64,000 bases of DNA from Tillandsia leiboldiana (taxonomy: Eukaryota > Streptophyta > Magnoliopsida > Poales > Bromeliaceae), in the NCBI GenBank assembly GCA_029204045.2, contig CM055068.1, positions 34,859,345 through 34,923,344 of the forward strand. The letters are read 5' to 3'. How positions within the stretch are numbered: position 1 is the stretch's first letter; each line of letters starts with the position of its first letter. Positions 39,289 through 50,704 of the stretch are shown one piece after another. The notes beneath the pieces are model-generated. The model made no database searches. It saw only the letters and a program-made list of their open reading frames with translations, and was not told the origin of the DNA. Made by a program: the position numbers and the translations under genes.

Positions 39289-41251
39289 AAAGAAAGTTTC
39301 GTCCTCGAAACTAGCTCATATCCACCTGGAGTTACAAATGCCACGGGTAGGTATCCCTCAATAACGCCTGCAGCTCCCCAAACACCATTCACTCCCTGTG
39401 ATTACTCCTCAACAACAACAGCAAATCCAGAACGGCATAGCCCGATCGCGCAATTCCCCCATCTCACGAGCCAGAATTCGCAACGGGCGTCCCTCGTACT
39501 CCAAACGATCATAGACCTCAAAGAGGCAAGTCAATCACGGGCGAGGGATCCAAAAAGACAACACTCCTGAGCTTGAGACGTGAAATACGACAGGGTTCCA
39601 TCCAAAGCTAGGGGAAAACAAGATAATCGCCAGTGCAACACGCACCAAACCACAACCTGTGTCAACTCAACAAAGGCAATCCGAAACACATCCCTGCAAT
39701 CATCCAAGAAAGAAGGAAGCCCTCACAAACAAGGGTCCTCACTCGGTCACTCCCGAATCCTGACCATCCGAGTGAACTACACAGCTACGGTCTACCATAA
39801 AAGGAACCCTCAGGGACACAACCGCAAGCCATGTTTGCCGCAACAGCCCACACAGCGCCAGCTGTGGAATCATCCAACTCAACCCCAGCCAGCTCTCCTG
39901 TTCCAGGTATCTGCCATCATAGTGGCCCTGTCGGGGTAATCCAGAATGCTCACTAATAACCCAACGGTAATTCCACAGTCACTATGGGAGGTATCACTCA
40001 AACTCGCAGATCTCTCTCCCAACACTGGAAATGCTAGTATTGGCACGGTATCAGTCTCATCAACCGATTGCCAAGCTCTCCTGGCACTGCCCAGTCCAAG
40101 AAGCTCCTTACTTTGACCATAAATATTGATCTCGGCTGATTCCCAATTAGTATCCATATTGGCCGGATTTCCACTGCCGCCCCTACGGCTAACACAAAGC
40201 GACCCAAGAAGGCATGCACTTGGAGCTAGAACTTGTATCTCAATAACTTGGCATACAGCTTCATCCACAAGTGCTCCAAGTCGCTCTAGGAGTAAATCAA
40301 AATATCCCCGAGGAACACCACTCCCAATCCGTCCAAGTACAACTAGGACACACAATTCCTCAAATCTTGAGGTCATAGGGCATTAGTCATTCCATTTGGC
40401 CTCACAATGAGCTCATAATGCCCTTACCGGATCCTGAATGCCATCAAGGCAAAATCCTCGGCTGTCTGATTCCAAGTAAGTACTCACACCATACTATAAT
40501 TGCCGGAGTAGAACTCCAACAAAAGGTCCTTGATAATACCTGAACCTGCCTGTGCTCAAGTCATAACGAACCCTCATCATCGTCTATCCAAGACGTGGTA
40601 CTAGGTCAAACAGACCCCTTGATCCATCAGATCCTGCGACTATGCCATCAGCTCTCTCAGCTCCACAGGCGATATCCAATGAGGTGCTGTCGAGGGTGAC
40701 GCGGTCCCTCGAACCACGTCAAACGCAATCTCTATCTCCCTAACCGGCGGCATTGACAACAGCTCAGGTGGAATCACACTCGGGATCTCGTGGGCAACCG
40801 AGATATCCTTGAGTCCCGGTGCCGCCATAAGCACCTCTCATACTGTCGCTATAACCTGCGTGCTCTAATAATCTCAACAAGCAAGCCTCATCTTGTCCGC
40901 TTTGCCGAAGGTCCAAGTCCTCTCTCGCCGCAGTCAAACATTCTGTGGCATTGTGCCAATCAATCTCAGGCACATGGTCCAAATACCGAGCTGCCACAAT
41001 TACCAATAAATCTGTCGGTAACTCGCAGCCTCAGCTGCACTAGACATGATCCAATAGCCTCTTCCACATGTACAACAACAACAGAAACCTGTACCTCCAG
41101 TGCACATGGTAACAAATCGGCCTCTAGTCCATGCAGGAAAACAACATGCTCAAACTCCGACTGCTGTGATGAAATCACACCTGCGACAACTTAATCCACT
41201 GCCGTGGCGCCCTCCAACCGGGTGGCACAGATTCATCCGCATGATGCAAAG
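39289..41251 (-). pseudogene. gypsy-C gag-pol remnant
   Basis: Strongly decayed minus-strand family B interior. From right to left: HGLEADLLPCALEVQV and HVEEAIGSCLVQL (protease region, about 41060-41135), APGLKDISVAHEIPSVIPPELL and MPPVREIEIAFDVVRGTA (linker to RT, 40700-40830), then RT with GHYEL and GMTNA (about 40380-40420). RT is joined to a shrunken, unreadable RNase H-integrase region and the 3' end at 39289. About 3 kb of pol is missing or unrecognisable. Copia-2 is inserted at 41252. The stretch 39570-40380 gives no clear homology by eye. Confidence 0.7.
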
Positions 41252-41667
41252 TGTGGGTTATTAATCCCAAAGGATCTAAATAGGTACTATCAAACAACTA
41301 GAGGGGGGGGTGAATAGGTGTAATACTTATAAAACCAAATCTCAGTGCAGAATAAAAATCAATGCGGAAAATAAAAACAGCACACCAAGATATACGTGGA
41401 AACTCCAATTCAGGAGAAAAACCATGGGACCAACACGCAATAACAATCCACTAAGAATAGAAGAATAACAAGGTGATTACCGACTCCACGGACTCAACCC
41501 CTCCTTCAGCTTCTTCGGACCTTGCGCTGACCGGTTGGATATCCACGCAATAACAATCCCTAAGAAAAGAAGAATAACAAGGTGATTACCGTCTCCACGG
41601 ATTTAACCCCTCCTTCAATTTCTTGGACCTCGCGCTCCACCGATTTTGCACGTCCACTGCACACGTT

Positions 41668-41764
41668 CGAATCCACGAACGCCACTCGAATCCACGAGCA
41701 CATGTTTCGAATCCACGAAACTCCTTTAGCACACCGAATCCACGATGCCACGTCGAATCCACGA
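41668..41764 (-). repeat. five TCGTGGATTCG units in copia-2 LTR
   Basis: CGAATCCACGA (plus strand) at 41668, 41687, 41708, 41735 and 41754, spaced 19-27 bases. They lie downstream of the TATA box, so in the transcript. The other LTR has four comparable units at about 46598-46672. Confidence 0.7.
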
Positions 41765-42017
41765 CGCAAACTCAGTCGATAAGAATATTGACTTCGATGG
41801 TGATCCTTTGCTTAGATTCTCATTGAAGAACCGTAGAAGAAATCTCTAAGCAAAGATTAGATCAATTCGACGAAAGATATGTTCTTGAAAGAACCATCGA
41901 ATTGACCTAAAAGAGGCTATAAAGAAGAACGATGAAAACCTAGCCTCTAGGGTTGCTCTCAAGTGTTTTAGAAATTGATCGGCCGTAGCTCCCACGTTTT
42001 TGAGAAACCCTAAACGT

Positions 42018-42027
42018 CTATTTATAG
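42018..42027 (-). promoter_or_regulatory. copia-2 LTR TATA box
   Basis: CTATAAATAG on the minus strand, 65 bases downstream of the last palindrome of the array, with AACGTTTAGGGTTTC-like leader sequence beyond. Confidence 0.65.
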
Positions 42028-42092
42028 TTTAGAAACCTTTGGAAAGAGATAAGAATCAAAAACATACCTTATCTGGAAATTTTCAGGACGGC

Positions 42093-42314
42093 GATCCGGA
42101 TCGGATTTACTGCGATCCGGATCGTCGTAACGAGATTGACGATTCCAGAAATACCATGGTTCGGGATCCGGATCGCATTGCCCGATCCGGATCGTTCATA
42201 CAAATCAGAAAACTTAACATTCGGGATCCGGATCAGAAATTGCATGGATCCGGATCGAAGTCTTGTATGAAGCAACAACCTTCGGGATCCGGATCGTTGG
42301 CTCTGATCCGGATC
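42093..42314. promoter_or_regulatory. array of eight GATCCGGATC palindromes in copia-2 U3
   Basis: Eight exact copies of the 10-bp palindrome GATCCGGATC start at 42093, 42114, 42165, 42184, 42225, 42247, 42286 and 42305. They form four pairs; within a pair the starts are 19-22 bases apart (two helical turns), and pairs recur every 60-72 bases. The DNA between is not repeated as such. The array ends about 65 bases upstream of the TATA box. Sireviruses are known for palindromic repeats upstream of the TATA box, with a different word (CACCGGACT-type), so a protein-binding role is plausible but unproven. Confidence 0.85.
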
Positions 42315-42643
42315 CTGAACAAGTCCGAACACCAGTTTTTGATTATTATGCAATTAAAAGTTCATCCAAGTGTTTCTACACTATAAGAAAGTATTCGGAT
42401 CACCACAATTATTTAGTTAAACATACCTGATCCTCTTGAATACTTTCTTCTTGAGATTGATGTAACTGATCCACAATTCTTCAACTTCAATCTTCAAGAC
42501 TCAAGACACTGAGTGCCAACTTGAGCTCTTGTTGAATCTTTTCTAAGTCTTTGATTGCTGATTGACAATTTGATCCCTTTAAGACTCCGACTCAACTCAC
42601 TGACATGACTCACGAAATATGCCAAGACCAAAATGCCGTAACA

Positions 42644-42655
42644 ATCTCCCCCTTT
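42644..42655 (-). other. copia-2 polypurine tract
   Basis: AAAGGGGGAGAT on the minus strand next to the LTR start TGTTACGG. Confidence 0.85.
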
Positions 42656-44299
42656 GGCAATTTCGTGACAAAACCCAAAAATACATAAAAGCGCTCAAGT
42701 CACTCATCTTAAACCAAAAAATCGAAAATCAATGTCATCACCAAAACATTGATTTTCTTTGCGTGAAAGATCCAATAAATACAAAATTACATTTGAACCA
42801 AACAGTCCTAGAACATACTCTATGACTTAGGACTTGGAGTCTTAAAGTGATGTAATTCCTGCAAAACAAAACTCCAAACGAAATCAAACGTTAGTCGTTA
42901 GAAATTAGAATCCTGCATTTGATCCGTCTTCCTTTTGGTTCTTTTGTTTTTCGGCTCTTTCAATTTTTCTTTGTCTCCCCCTATCTTGAGCATCTCTAAC
43001 ATGTTCTCCATGTTCTTGAGCATCTATGTTCTCCCCCTTTGTGATACGATCATCATTTTCCGTTCTCCCCCATTTTTCCATTTTCGTTTCGTTTATCCTC
43101 TCTTGATGATCTCATCTCCGTCATTTCTCTTCTCCCCCTTTTTGTCACAAATTGTCAAACAGTGAACATACTAGACAAAAGTAAATCACTAACAATATTA
43201 GTTCATAGAGAAAGAGAGATAAAAGCTCAGTTCTGGTATATAACAAAAATACAGATTCCGTACCTATACCAGAAAGCAAAAAGCAAATAAATCCTTGAAA
43301 CAAATCCAAAATTTAGAATCTTTTCAAATACCGATTTGTATTCCATCAAGAAAACAATTTAAGTGCTTTAACCAATGAATTAACAAGATGTCATTCAATC
43401 CAATTAATTTCACAAGATTAAAAAGATTTACTCCTAAATCATGAAAAACAAAGATAAAACATTATGAACCGTTTTTCATGTTATATTCATCAAACACAAG
43501 TCATCAAAAATAATCTTGAGATCCAAAGTCTATCAAGATGTAACGGATTTACAAAGATGACTTACAGAGATTTCCAAATGACATCAATTTGATTTCTTAC
43601 CCTTTCAAATTTGAGATAAGCACTAAAATACCTAAGGGTGGCTCTTTGAGCATCTTTCAACTATCCCACCTTATACCAACCAGGAGATTGTTCAAAATAA
43701 AAGAGTTTTGCATATAAATCTCCAAATGCTTCAACTAAAGATTTTCTCATAAAATACTATCAAGCATCCATAACATGTGGTAGCTTCACACACAACCCGG
43801 ACGACCGGGGTGGCAGCTCTTTCCAGCATGTGGTGGTAGTTTTCACACTCCTTTCGGATGTAACTCTTTCCACATCTTTTAAAAATTCATTTATTTACCC
43901 TTGTAAGAATACAATCTCTTACGTGAAAGAATTAAATCCCAAATTTCAATCAATCGGTTGTCTCACGTTATCACAATGAATTCACACAACCGAGATAGAT
44001 TAAGCATCTAAAGATTACACATGATTTCTAAAATTTGATGCTTATAATATCAAAAACTCCTATAATGAAGTATCTTCAAGATTATGATTATGGAGTAAAG
44101 TTGATAATCCAAATAAAATTAAATTGGAGTGATTGAAAGTGAAAACCCTTTTCATTCAATGCACTTGTTCGTTAAAAAAACCTTTTGTCTTAAAAGAAAC
44201 AAAACATAAAAACGAAGAGCATTGAAAACATGTAATGCAGAGATTCAGAAAAATATGAAGGGAAAACCAATCAAAGCATTACATACAGTCATAAGCTAA
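42656..44299 (-). other. copia-2 noncoding region in place of pol
   Basis: About 1.6 kb of AT-rich sequence without an open frame that resembles protease, integrase or RT. It holds the extra polypurine motifs at its LTR-proximal end and a GC-richer block with an imperfect repeat (GTGGTAGCTTCACAC ... GTGGTGGTAGTTTTCACAC) at about 43777-43858. I see no other structure. Confidence 0.65.
42974..43148 (-). other. four extra polypurine-like motifs of copia-2
   Basis: AGGGGGAGA-like motifs on the minus strand at 42974-42982, 43029-43040, 43063-43077 and 43131-43148; the last reads GTGACAAAAAGGGGGAGA, like the real tract. Multiple polypurine tracts are a Sirevirus trait. Confidence 0.72.
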
Positions 44300-46178
44300 T
44301 TAGAACTTAAGATAAGGAAAGATATCACCTTTCCGAATCCAAAATCGCTGGATTTTGGGTTGTCTTGATTCGTTGTGGCCGGGGGTTGTCCTCTTTGACT
44401 GTTGGTCCACCTTAGGTCTTTGCCTCGTAGTGATCCACTTGTATGATTGATATTGTGGCTCGGACCTTTGGTGGGTTGAGTGAACTCCTTTGACTTGATG
44501 TGTCTTTTGATTCCGTTGAGTTCGCTTCGCAGATGAAGTTGCCGAAGAACTCTTCTTTCTCTTTTTCGGGCAATTCTTCACCAATGACCTTCAAGTCCAC
44601 ATAAGTGACACGTTCTTCCTTTCAATTTGAATGTGGAACTTGAAGCATGCACAGTTTGATCCTTTTTAAATCTCAAACCAACCTTGCTTGCTTGACCTAA
44701 TCCGATATACAATCAAATTTCTTGGAAACAGTTGAAAGCCTTTGTATGTCGGATTTGAGTTCATGACTTGCTTGGTCAATACTTGGTTGGTGACATGAAT
44801 CTCCTCAAACTGTTTTTCTAGAAAACCAATCTTGTCCATATATGATTTAGCGTTTGTCTCCGATTGGTTTAGCTTTTCTTGGAGGATTTTATTGTTATCC
44901 AATAACGTCCTTGTTCCTCCTCGAGATCTTGAAGTTTATCTTTAAAGCTTGATTCTCGTCTTGACCTTCAAGTCGTTGCTTCCTCAACTTCTTAATATGT
45001 TTGGCCATCTTCTTTGATTCCGTAAGAAGTTGTTGATATGCCTCAACGAGTTCTTCTTCGTCCGACTCCCCCTCACTTGATGACTCTCCGCCGGTTGTTG
45101 ATGTTTCATACAAAATCAAAGGAGTAGAGTCAGTGACTAAAGATGATAAGCACAAATTAGAAGAGGGAATTTGAGAGGCATGTAAAGCAACGACATATTC
45201 CTCTTTACTTGAGGTCGATTCATTAGAAGTAGAATCGTCCCAAGTTTTCACTTGCAAAGCCTTCTTTTATATAATTTAGGAGTAGGACAATCCGTTGAAA
45301 TATGGCCGTAGCCTTTGCATCTATAACATCGGATTTCCCCTTCGAATTCATCTTTTTCCTTAGAAGGTTTTGCAAGGAATTTGAGGTTAGAGGATTTAGA
45401 ACCCGATGATCCTTTAGAAGGTTTCGTGGATGAAGATCCATCGGTTCGATTCTTTCCAAAATTTCCGACGAAATTTCTTTGTTATCCGCGCCAATTGTTC
45501 TTCAAAATCGGCAAAAGAGATTTCATCGTCGGAACTCGATTCGCTATCCTTCTTTTCTTTGTGGATTTGAATGCAATACCTGTAAGCTTAGAAGAAGACT
45601 TGGAAGAAACTTGATTAGTAGAAAAGTCATTCTAAGTTTGCAAAGCACAACTAATTCCTCAACACTCATCTCATCCGGATGACTAACGTTTCAATGGCGG
45701 TAACCTTTGCCTAAACCGTTCCGGAAGAGTCCGAAGTATCTTTCTTACAATTTTCGACTCCGGGATCTTTTCTCCTAAATTAGCACATGTATGAATACAT
45801 CTTGAAGTCTAGTGTAATAATCTTGTAAACAATTCATTGCTCTTCCATATGATCAGGTCAAATTGACTTGTAAGCATCTGGAGCTTTTGATTTTTACAAG
45901 ATTAGTACCCTCATGTGTAATTTTGAGAATATCCCAAATTTCCTTCGCGGTTTCACACGCGGAAATTCTTGTAAATTCAGTCGAGGAAAGAGAATTAAAG
46001 TAAAGCGTTCATACCTTTCCCATTGTAAGAAGATCTTTCAATTCCCTCTTTGGACCATCTAGAGCGAGGTTTTGGGGTAGTAGAATTTCCTACTTCCTCA
46101 ACAGGATGCACCCAACCGCATTCCACGGATTGCCATACTCGCTCATCAATTGCGATGAGAAAAGCTCTCATCCGCACT
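44300..46178 (-). pseudogene. copia-2 gag, frameshifted
   Basis: Complete in content but broken in frame. From right to left: gag N-terminal blocks (FLIAIDERVWQSVECGW, SSYNGKGMNALL, 46000-46170); the ILRTLPERF-like and leucine-rich part in mixed frames (45600-45990); a basic linker and CCHC knuckle (CYRCKGYGHISTDC-like, about 45290-45335); LQVKTWDDSTSNESTS and an acidic serine-rich part; a coiled coil (44670-45020); and the end FWIRKGDIFPYL. The last corresponds to copia-1 VWVRKGEIFPCL before its protease. Pol does not follow. The N-terminus is joined straight to the LTR, so the primer-binding site is missing. Some indels may be sequencing errors near the gap. Confidence 0.8.
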
Positions 46179-46972
46179 TGTAGAGTTATTATGGATCCAC
46201 AAGGATCTAAATAGGTACTATCAAACAACTAGAGGGGGGGTGAATAGGGGTAATACTTAAAACTCAATCTCAGTGCAAAATAAAACAATGCGGAAAATAA
46301 AACAGCACACCGAGATATACGTGGAAACTCCAATCCAGGAGAAAAACCACGGGACCAACACGCAATAACAATCCACTAAGAATAGAAGAATAACAAGGTG
46401 ATTACCGACTCCACGGACTCAAACCCCTCCTTCAGCTTCTTCGGACCTTGCGCTGACCGGTTGGATATCCACGCAATAACAATCCCTAAGAAAAGAAGAT
46501 AACAAGGTGATTACCGTCTCCACGATTTAACCCCTCCTTAATTTCTTGGACCTCGCGCTCCACCGTTTTGCCCGTCCACTGCTCACGTTTCGAAATCCAC
46601 GAACGCACGCTGCGAATCCACGAAACGCCTTTAGCACACCGAATCCACGATGCCACGTCGAATCCACGACGCAAACTCAGTCGATAAAATATTGACTTCG
46701 ATGGTGATCCTCTGCTTAGATTCTCATTGAGGAACCGTAGAAGAAATCTCTAAGAAAAGAATTAGATCAATTCGACAAAAGATATGTTCTTGAAAGAACC
46801 ATCGAATTGACCTAAAAGAGGCTATGAAGAAGATCGATAAAAAACCTAGCCTCTAGGGTTGCTCTCAAGTGTTTTATAAATTGATCGGCCCGTAGCTCCC
46901 ACGTTTTTGAGAAACCCTAAACGTCTATTATAGTTTAGAGAACCTTTGAAAAGAGATAAGATAAAAAAAAAC
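46179..46972 (-). mobile_element. copia-2 5' LTR, partial
   Basis: Repeats 41252-42060 with many small differences, including single-base indels, and runs into the N gap before the TATA and palindrome region would begin. Its boundary with gag (46178/46179) lacks a primer-binding site. Confidence 0.78.
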
Positions 46973-47072
46973 NNNNNNNNNNNNNNNNNNNNNNNNNNNN
47001 NNNNNNNNNNNNNNNNNNNNNNNNNNNNNNNNNNNNNNNNNNNNNNNNNNNNNNNNNNNNNNNNNNNNNNNN
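46973..47072. other. assembly gap (100 N)
   Basis: Exactly 100 undetermined bases between the copia-2 LTR and the gypsy-D LTR; the true distance is unknown. Confidence 0.99.
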
Positions 47073-47827
47073 GCCCAACCTCAATTCTCTCTCTACGGCC
47101 GCAAACTGAGGTGGGAATGAGGAGGGGTGGGGGATTGCTATTTATAATGGGCTGAGGCTCCACACAGGATCGGATCCGAACAGGAAACTCGAAACGGGCC
47201 AACCAAAACGCGCCACCGTCCACAAAACAGGAAACAGCCTGTGCAAGGGCCACTCAGAAGCTGCCACGTGTCCACGTGGGGCACAGGCCCGGTCCCCGCG
47301 CCGGGTCTTCCGGAAGATGTCGGCCAACCGGTGCTGCACGTGTCACCCTCCCACGTGCTTCTAGAAGCCGGCCGACCAATGGGGAAGCGCCACGTGGCAG
47401 GGGAGCTTCGGTGCTCCCGGTGCAACGCCATGCTGTGGACCGCGCACCCGCTGCCCTCTGCCGCTGCGCCGCCGCTGCTCCGCTGCCGCCGCCGTGCGCC
47501 GCCGCCCGCCGCCGTCGCCGGTCGCCGGAACAGTAATTCCGGCGGCCGGAGTTACTGTTCCGGCGTGAACAGTATTTTGCGCCGAAAATTAAAGTAAATA
47601 TACTGTTTCGATCGTTTTCGCGCGCTGAGTCCAAATACGACGTCCATTTCGCCAAATTCTCATCCGACATTTTGCGGAAAGCCCCCGGAAAATCCCATTT
47701 GCTCCGATTTTCGCGCAGAGTCTATTTTAAATGTCCAATTTCGATTCTACAAGCCTGTTTCACCGAATAGCTCTCTACAGTCACTATTTAATGTTGCACA
47801 GTTCCTGCGGGAGTCCGGATCATCACA
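47073..47827 (-). mobile_element. gypsy-D 3' LTR, start portion (family B)
   Basis: Minus-orientation LTR start TGTGATGATCCGGACTCCCGC at 47827, followed by U3 with GC-rich sequence, ACGTG words (CCACGTGTCCACGTGG near 47264-47279) and a TATA box (TTATAAATAG on the minus strand, about 47138-47147). The rest is lost in the gap. Confidence 0.83.
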
Positions 47828-47839
47828 TCCTCCCCCACT
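47828..47839 (-). other. gypsy-D polypurine tract
   Basis: AGTGGGGGAGGA on the minus strand, next to the LTR start. The hairpin GTTTCGAGGACGAAAC is at 47846-47861. Confidence 0.85.
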
Positions 47840-47880
47840 AAAAGAGTTTCGTCCTCGAAACGAGACTAAAACAATAATCC

Positions 47881-49168
47881 TCAGTCCGATGTCTCGAATA
47901 AGTAGGTGTGAGCATCCCTCATCTCCGACTCGCGCTCCCATGTAGCCTCGCGCTCGTCATGATTGCCCCATTGGATTTTCACATAGGGAATGGCCGATTG
48001 CGCAATTCTCTTCACCTCTCGGTCCAGAATTCGCAGTGGGCGCTCCTCATACATCAAATCTTCGCTAATCTCAAGCGGTGTGAAGTCGATGACCGTGCGA
48101 TGGGTCGAAGACATACTTCCTCAAGGTAGAGACATGAAATACATCATGGACACCAGCAAGCCTCGGAGGAAGTGCAAGTCGGTAGGCAACTGGCCCGATA
48201 CGCTCCAATATCTCAAAGGGTCCAATGTATCGGGGGCTAAGCTTTCCACGAATGCCGAATCTCCTGATTCCTTTGAACGGCGAGACTTTCAGAAATACGT
48301 GCTCTCCAACTTGAAATTCTAAGTCTCGTCGCCGAATATCGGCATAACTCCTTTGTCGGCTTTGGGCGGTTTGAAGATGCCGTTGAATCACTCGGACCTT
48401 CTCCTCTGCCTCTAACAATATATCTGGTCCCAAGGTCCGCCTTTCACCCACGTCACTCCAATAAAGCGGTGATCGACACTTGCGTCCATACAACGCTTCA
48501 AACGGAGCCATCTGAATGCTCGCTTGAAAGCTATTGTTGTACGCGAACTCAGCCAAGGATAAGTGTCGAATCCACCCTCCGCCGAAATCGAAGACACAAG
48601 CCCTCAGCATGTCCTCCAGGATTGTATCGTCCGTTCTGACTGTCCATCCGTCTGCGGATGAAAAGCAGTACTGAACCTAAGCTGAGTTCCCAAGGTTGTC
48701 TGCAAACTCATCCAGAAACGCGAAACAAACCTCGGGTCTCTATCAGATACAATGGAGGCTGGTACTCCATGTAATCTAACTATCTCATCTAGATAAGCTG
48801 GGCTAGTCGCTCAAGTGGCCACGTAGTCTGCATGGGCAGAATGTGCGCCGACTTGGTAAGTCGATCTACAACTACCCAGATCGCATCGGCTCCTCCTTGT
48901 GCCTTCGGTAGTCCGACCACAAGTCCATCGTAATGTGGTCCCATTTCCACTCGGGAATTGGGAGACTCTGTAACTTGCCAGCTGGCACTCGATGCTCAGC
49001 TTTCACCTGCTGACAAGTTAAACACTGGCCACAAATCTCACAATATCCCTTTTCATGCCTTCCACCAGAAGTGTGCCTTGAGGTCCTTATACATCTTAGT
49101 CCCACCAGGATGTAGGGTATAAGGTGTATAATGGGCCTCTCGCAATATCTGTTCTCTAATCTCCACAT
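47881..49168 (-). pseudogene. gypsy-D integrase with chromodomain-like end, frameshifted
   Basis: Family B integrase in several frames. HHCC part and first Asp block (CLTCQQVKAEHRVP, HITMDLWSD-like, 48890-49030); a DDE region broken by small indels (48620-48870); then open pieces 48071-48610 (MAPFEALYGRKCRSPLYWSD, GPFEILERIGPVAYRLALP) and 47881-48114 (YVKIQWGNHDEREATWE, the chromodomain-like end). At least four single-base indels separate the pieces. Many lie in homopolymers, so decay and unpolished sequence near the gap are both possible. Confidence 0.85.
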
Positions 49169-50704
49169 CTATTGGCACACATGCTCGGTTCCTGTACCTC
49201 AGTACTCCCGAGGCATCTACCGTAAAGTCCCCAGACTGATTACTCGGAATCTGATTTCTAATCCTGGTCAAGTGGGGGTCCTCACTCTGTTTCTCCCTGA
49301 TCCTGTCCAGCAGAGTGGGCTGCAAGACTAAAGATGTCAGTCTAGCAGTGACCCCAGGGGACACAACTTCTATCTCGAGTCGTCTCATCTCCTCTAATAG
49401 CGGCGCTTGGTCTGTGATCAATATAGACAAACTTTGCACCGCTCTTCTACTCAAGGCGTCAGCAACCACATTAGCCTTGCCCGGATGGTAGAGAATATCT
49501 ACATCATAATCCTTTAATAGCCCTAACCACCTACGTTGCCTCAAATTCAGCTCCTTTTGCGTGAACAGATACTTTAGGCTCTTGTGGTCGGTGTAGATTT
49601 CACAATGCTCCCCATATAGATAATGACGCCAAAGCTTCAGTGCAAACACTACAGCAGCAAGCTCCAAGTCATGGGTAGGGTAGTTTTTCTCATATTCTTT
49701 GAGTTGTCTTGATGCATATGCAATCACCCTCCCTTCCTGCATCAACACACATCCGAGTCCACTGTGTGATGCATCGCTGTAGATCACATATCCTTTTCCC
49801 ATAACAGGAAGGGAAAGGATAGGAGCGGTCATATGTCTATTCTTCAGCTCCTCAAAGCTCTTTTGACAGTCCTCACCCCAGATAAACTTCACTCCCTTAC
49901 GCGTCAAGCGAGTGAGGGGTGTGGAGAGCTTCGCAAAGCCTTCCACAAACCGACGGTAATACCCAGCTAAACCCATAAAGCTACGTACCTCAGAAACCGT
50001 CGTCGGTCGGGGCCAATCACGGACTGCCTCAATCTTCGCTGGGTCCACTGCCACACCCGCGGCAGAAATCACATGGCCCAAGAAGACTACCTTCCGAAGC
50101 CAAAACTCGCACTTTGCCAGTTGGCAAACAACTTCTTCTCTCGTAGAAGTTGCAGCACAATCCTCAAGTGCTCCTCATGCTCCGCATCACTTCGGGAGTA
50201 GACCAAGATATCATCAATGAACACTACCACGAATCGATCTAAGTACGGTCGGAAGATCCGGTTCATTAAATCCATGAATGCGGCAGGGGCATTAGTTAGC
50301 CCAAAAGGCATAACTGTAAATTCATAATGCCCATACCGTGATCTAAATGCCGTCTTCGGAATATCCTCGGCCTTCACCTTCAACTGGTGGTAACCGGACT
50401 GCAAATCTATCTTAGAGAAGACACAAGACCCTTGCAGCTGATCAAAAAGATCATCGATGCGAGGCAAAGGGTACTTGTTCTTGATGGTCACTTTATTTAA
50501 TTCCCTATAGTCCACACACAAACGAAGTGACCCATCCTTCTTTTTCACGAATAGCACCGGCGCTCCCCAAGGCGATACACTCGGCCTAATAAAACCCTTA
50601 TCCATTAAATCCTGAAGTTGCGCCTTAAGCTCTCGCAACTCAGCCGGTGCCATCCGGTAAGGAGCCTTAGAGATTGGCGCAGTTCCTGGGACTACGTCAA
50701 TCAC
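49053..50704 (-). pseudogene. gypsy-D reverse transcriptase and RNase H, one frameshift
   Basis: RT (50087-50704) with APYRMAPAELRELKAQL, KYPLPRIDDLFDQLQG, FSKIDLQSGYHQ and VVVFIDDILVYS, then RNase H (49053-50081) with YVIYSDASHSGLGCVLMQ and LKYLFTQKELNLRQRRW. They are joined by one missing A near 50118 (GCCAACTGGCAAAG for GCCAAACTGGCAAAG), which ends the first piece in NWQSASFGFGR. A second slip at about 50704 separates RT from the linker. Sequence is very close to gypsy-1, so the same family. Confidence 0.9.

Larger units (their letters stand above)
41252..42643 (-). mobile_element. copia-2 3' LTR
   Basis: About 1.39 kb in minus orientation, starting TGTTACGGCATTTTGG next to a polypurine tract and ending near ..ACCCACA at 41252. 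It is repeated at 46179-46972. It contains the palindrome array (42093-42314) in U3, a TATA box (42018-42027), a transcribed part with five TCGTGGATTCG units, and near its end the run CACCCCCCCTCTAG common in Sirevirus LTRs. The exact left boundary is uncertain by some 20 bases. Confidence 0.78.
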
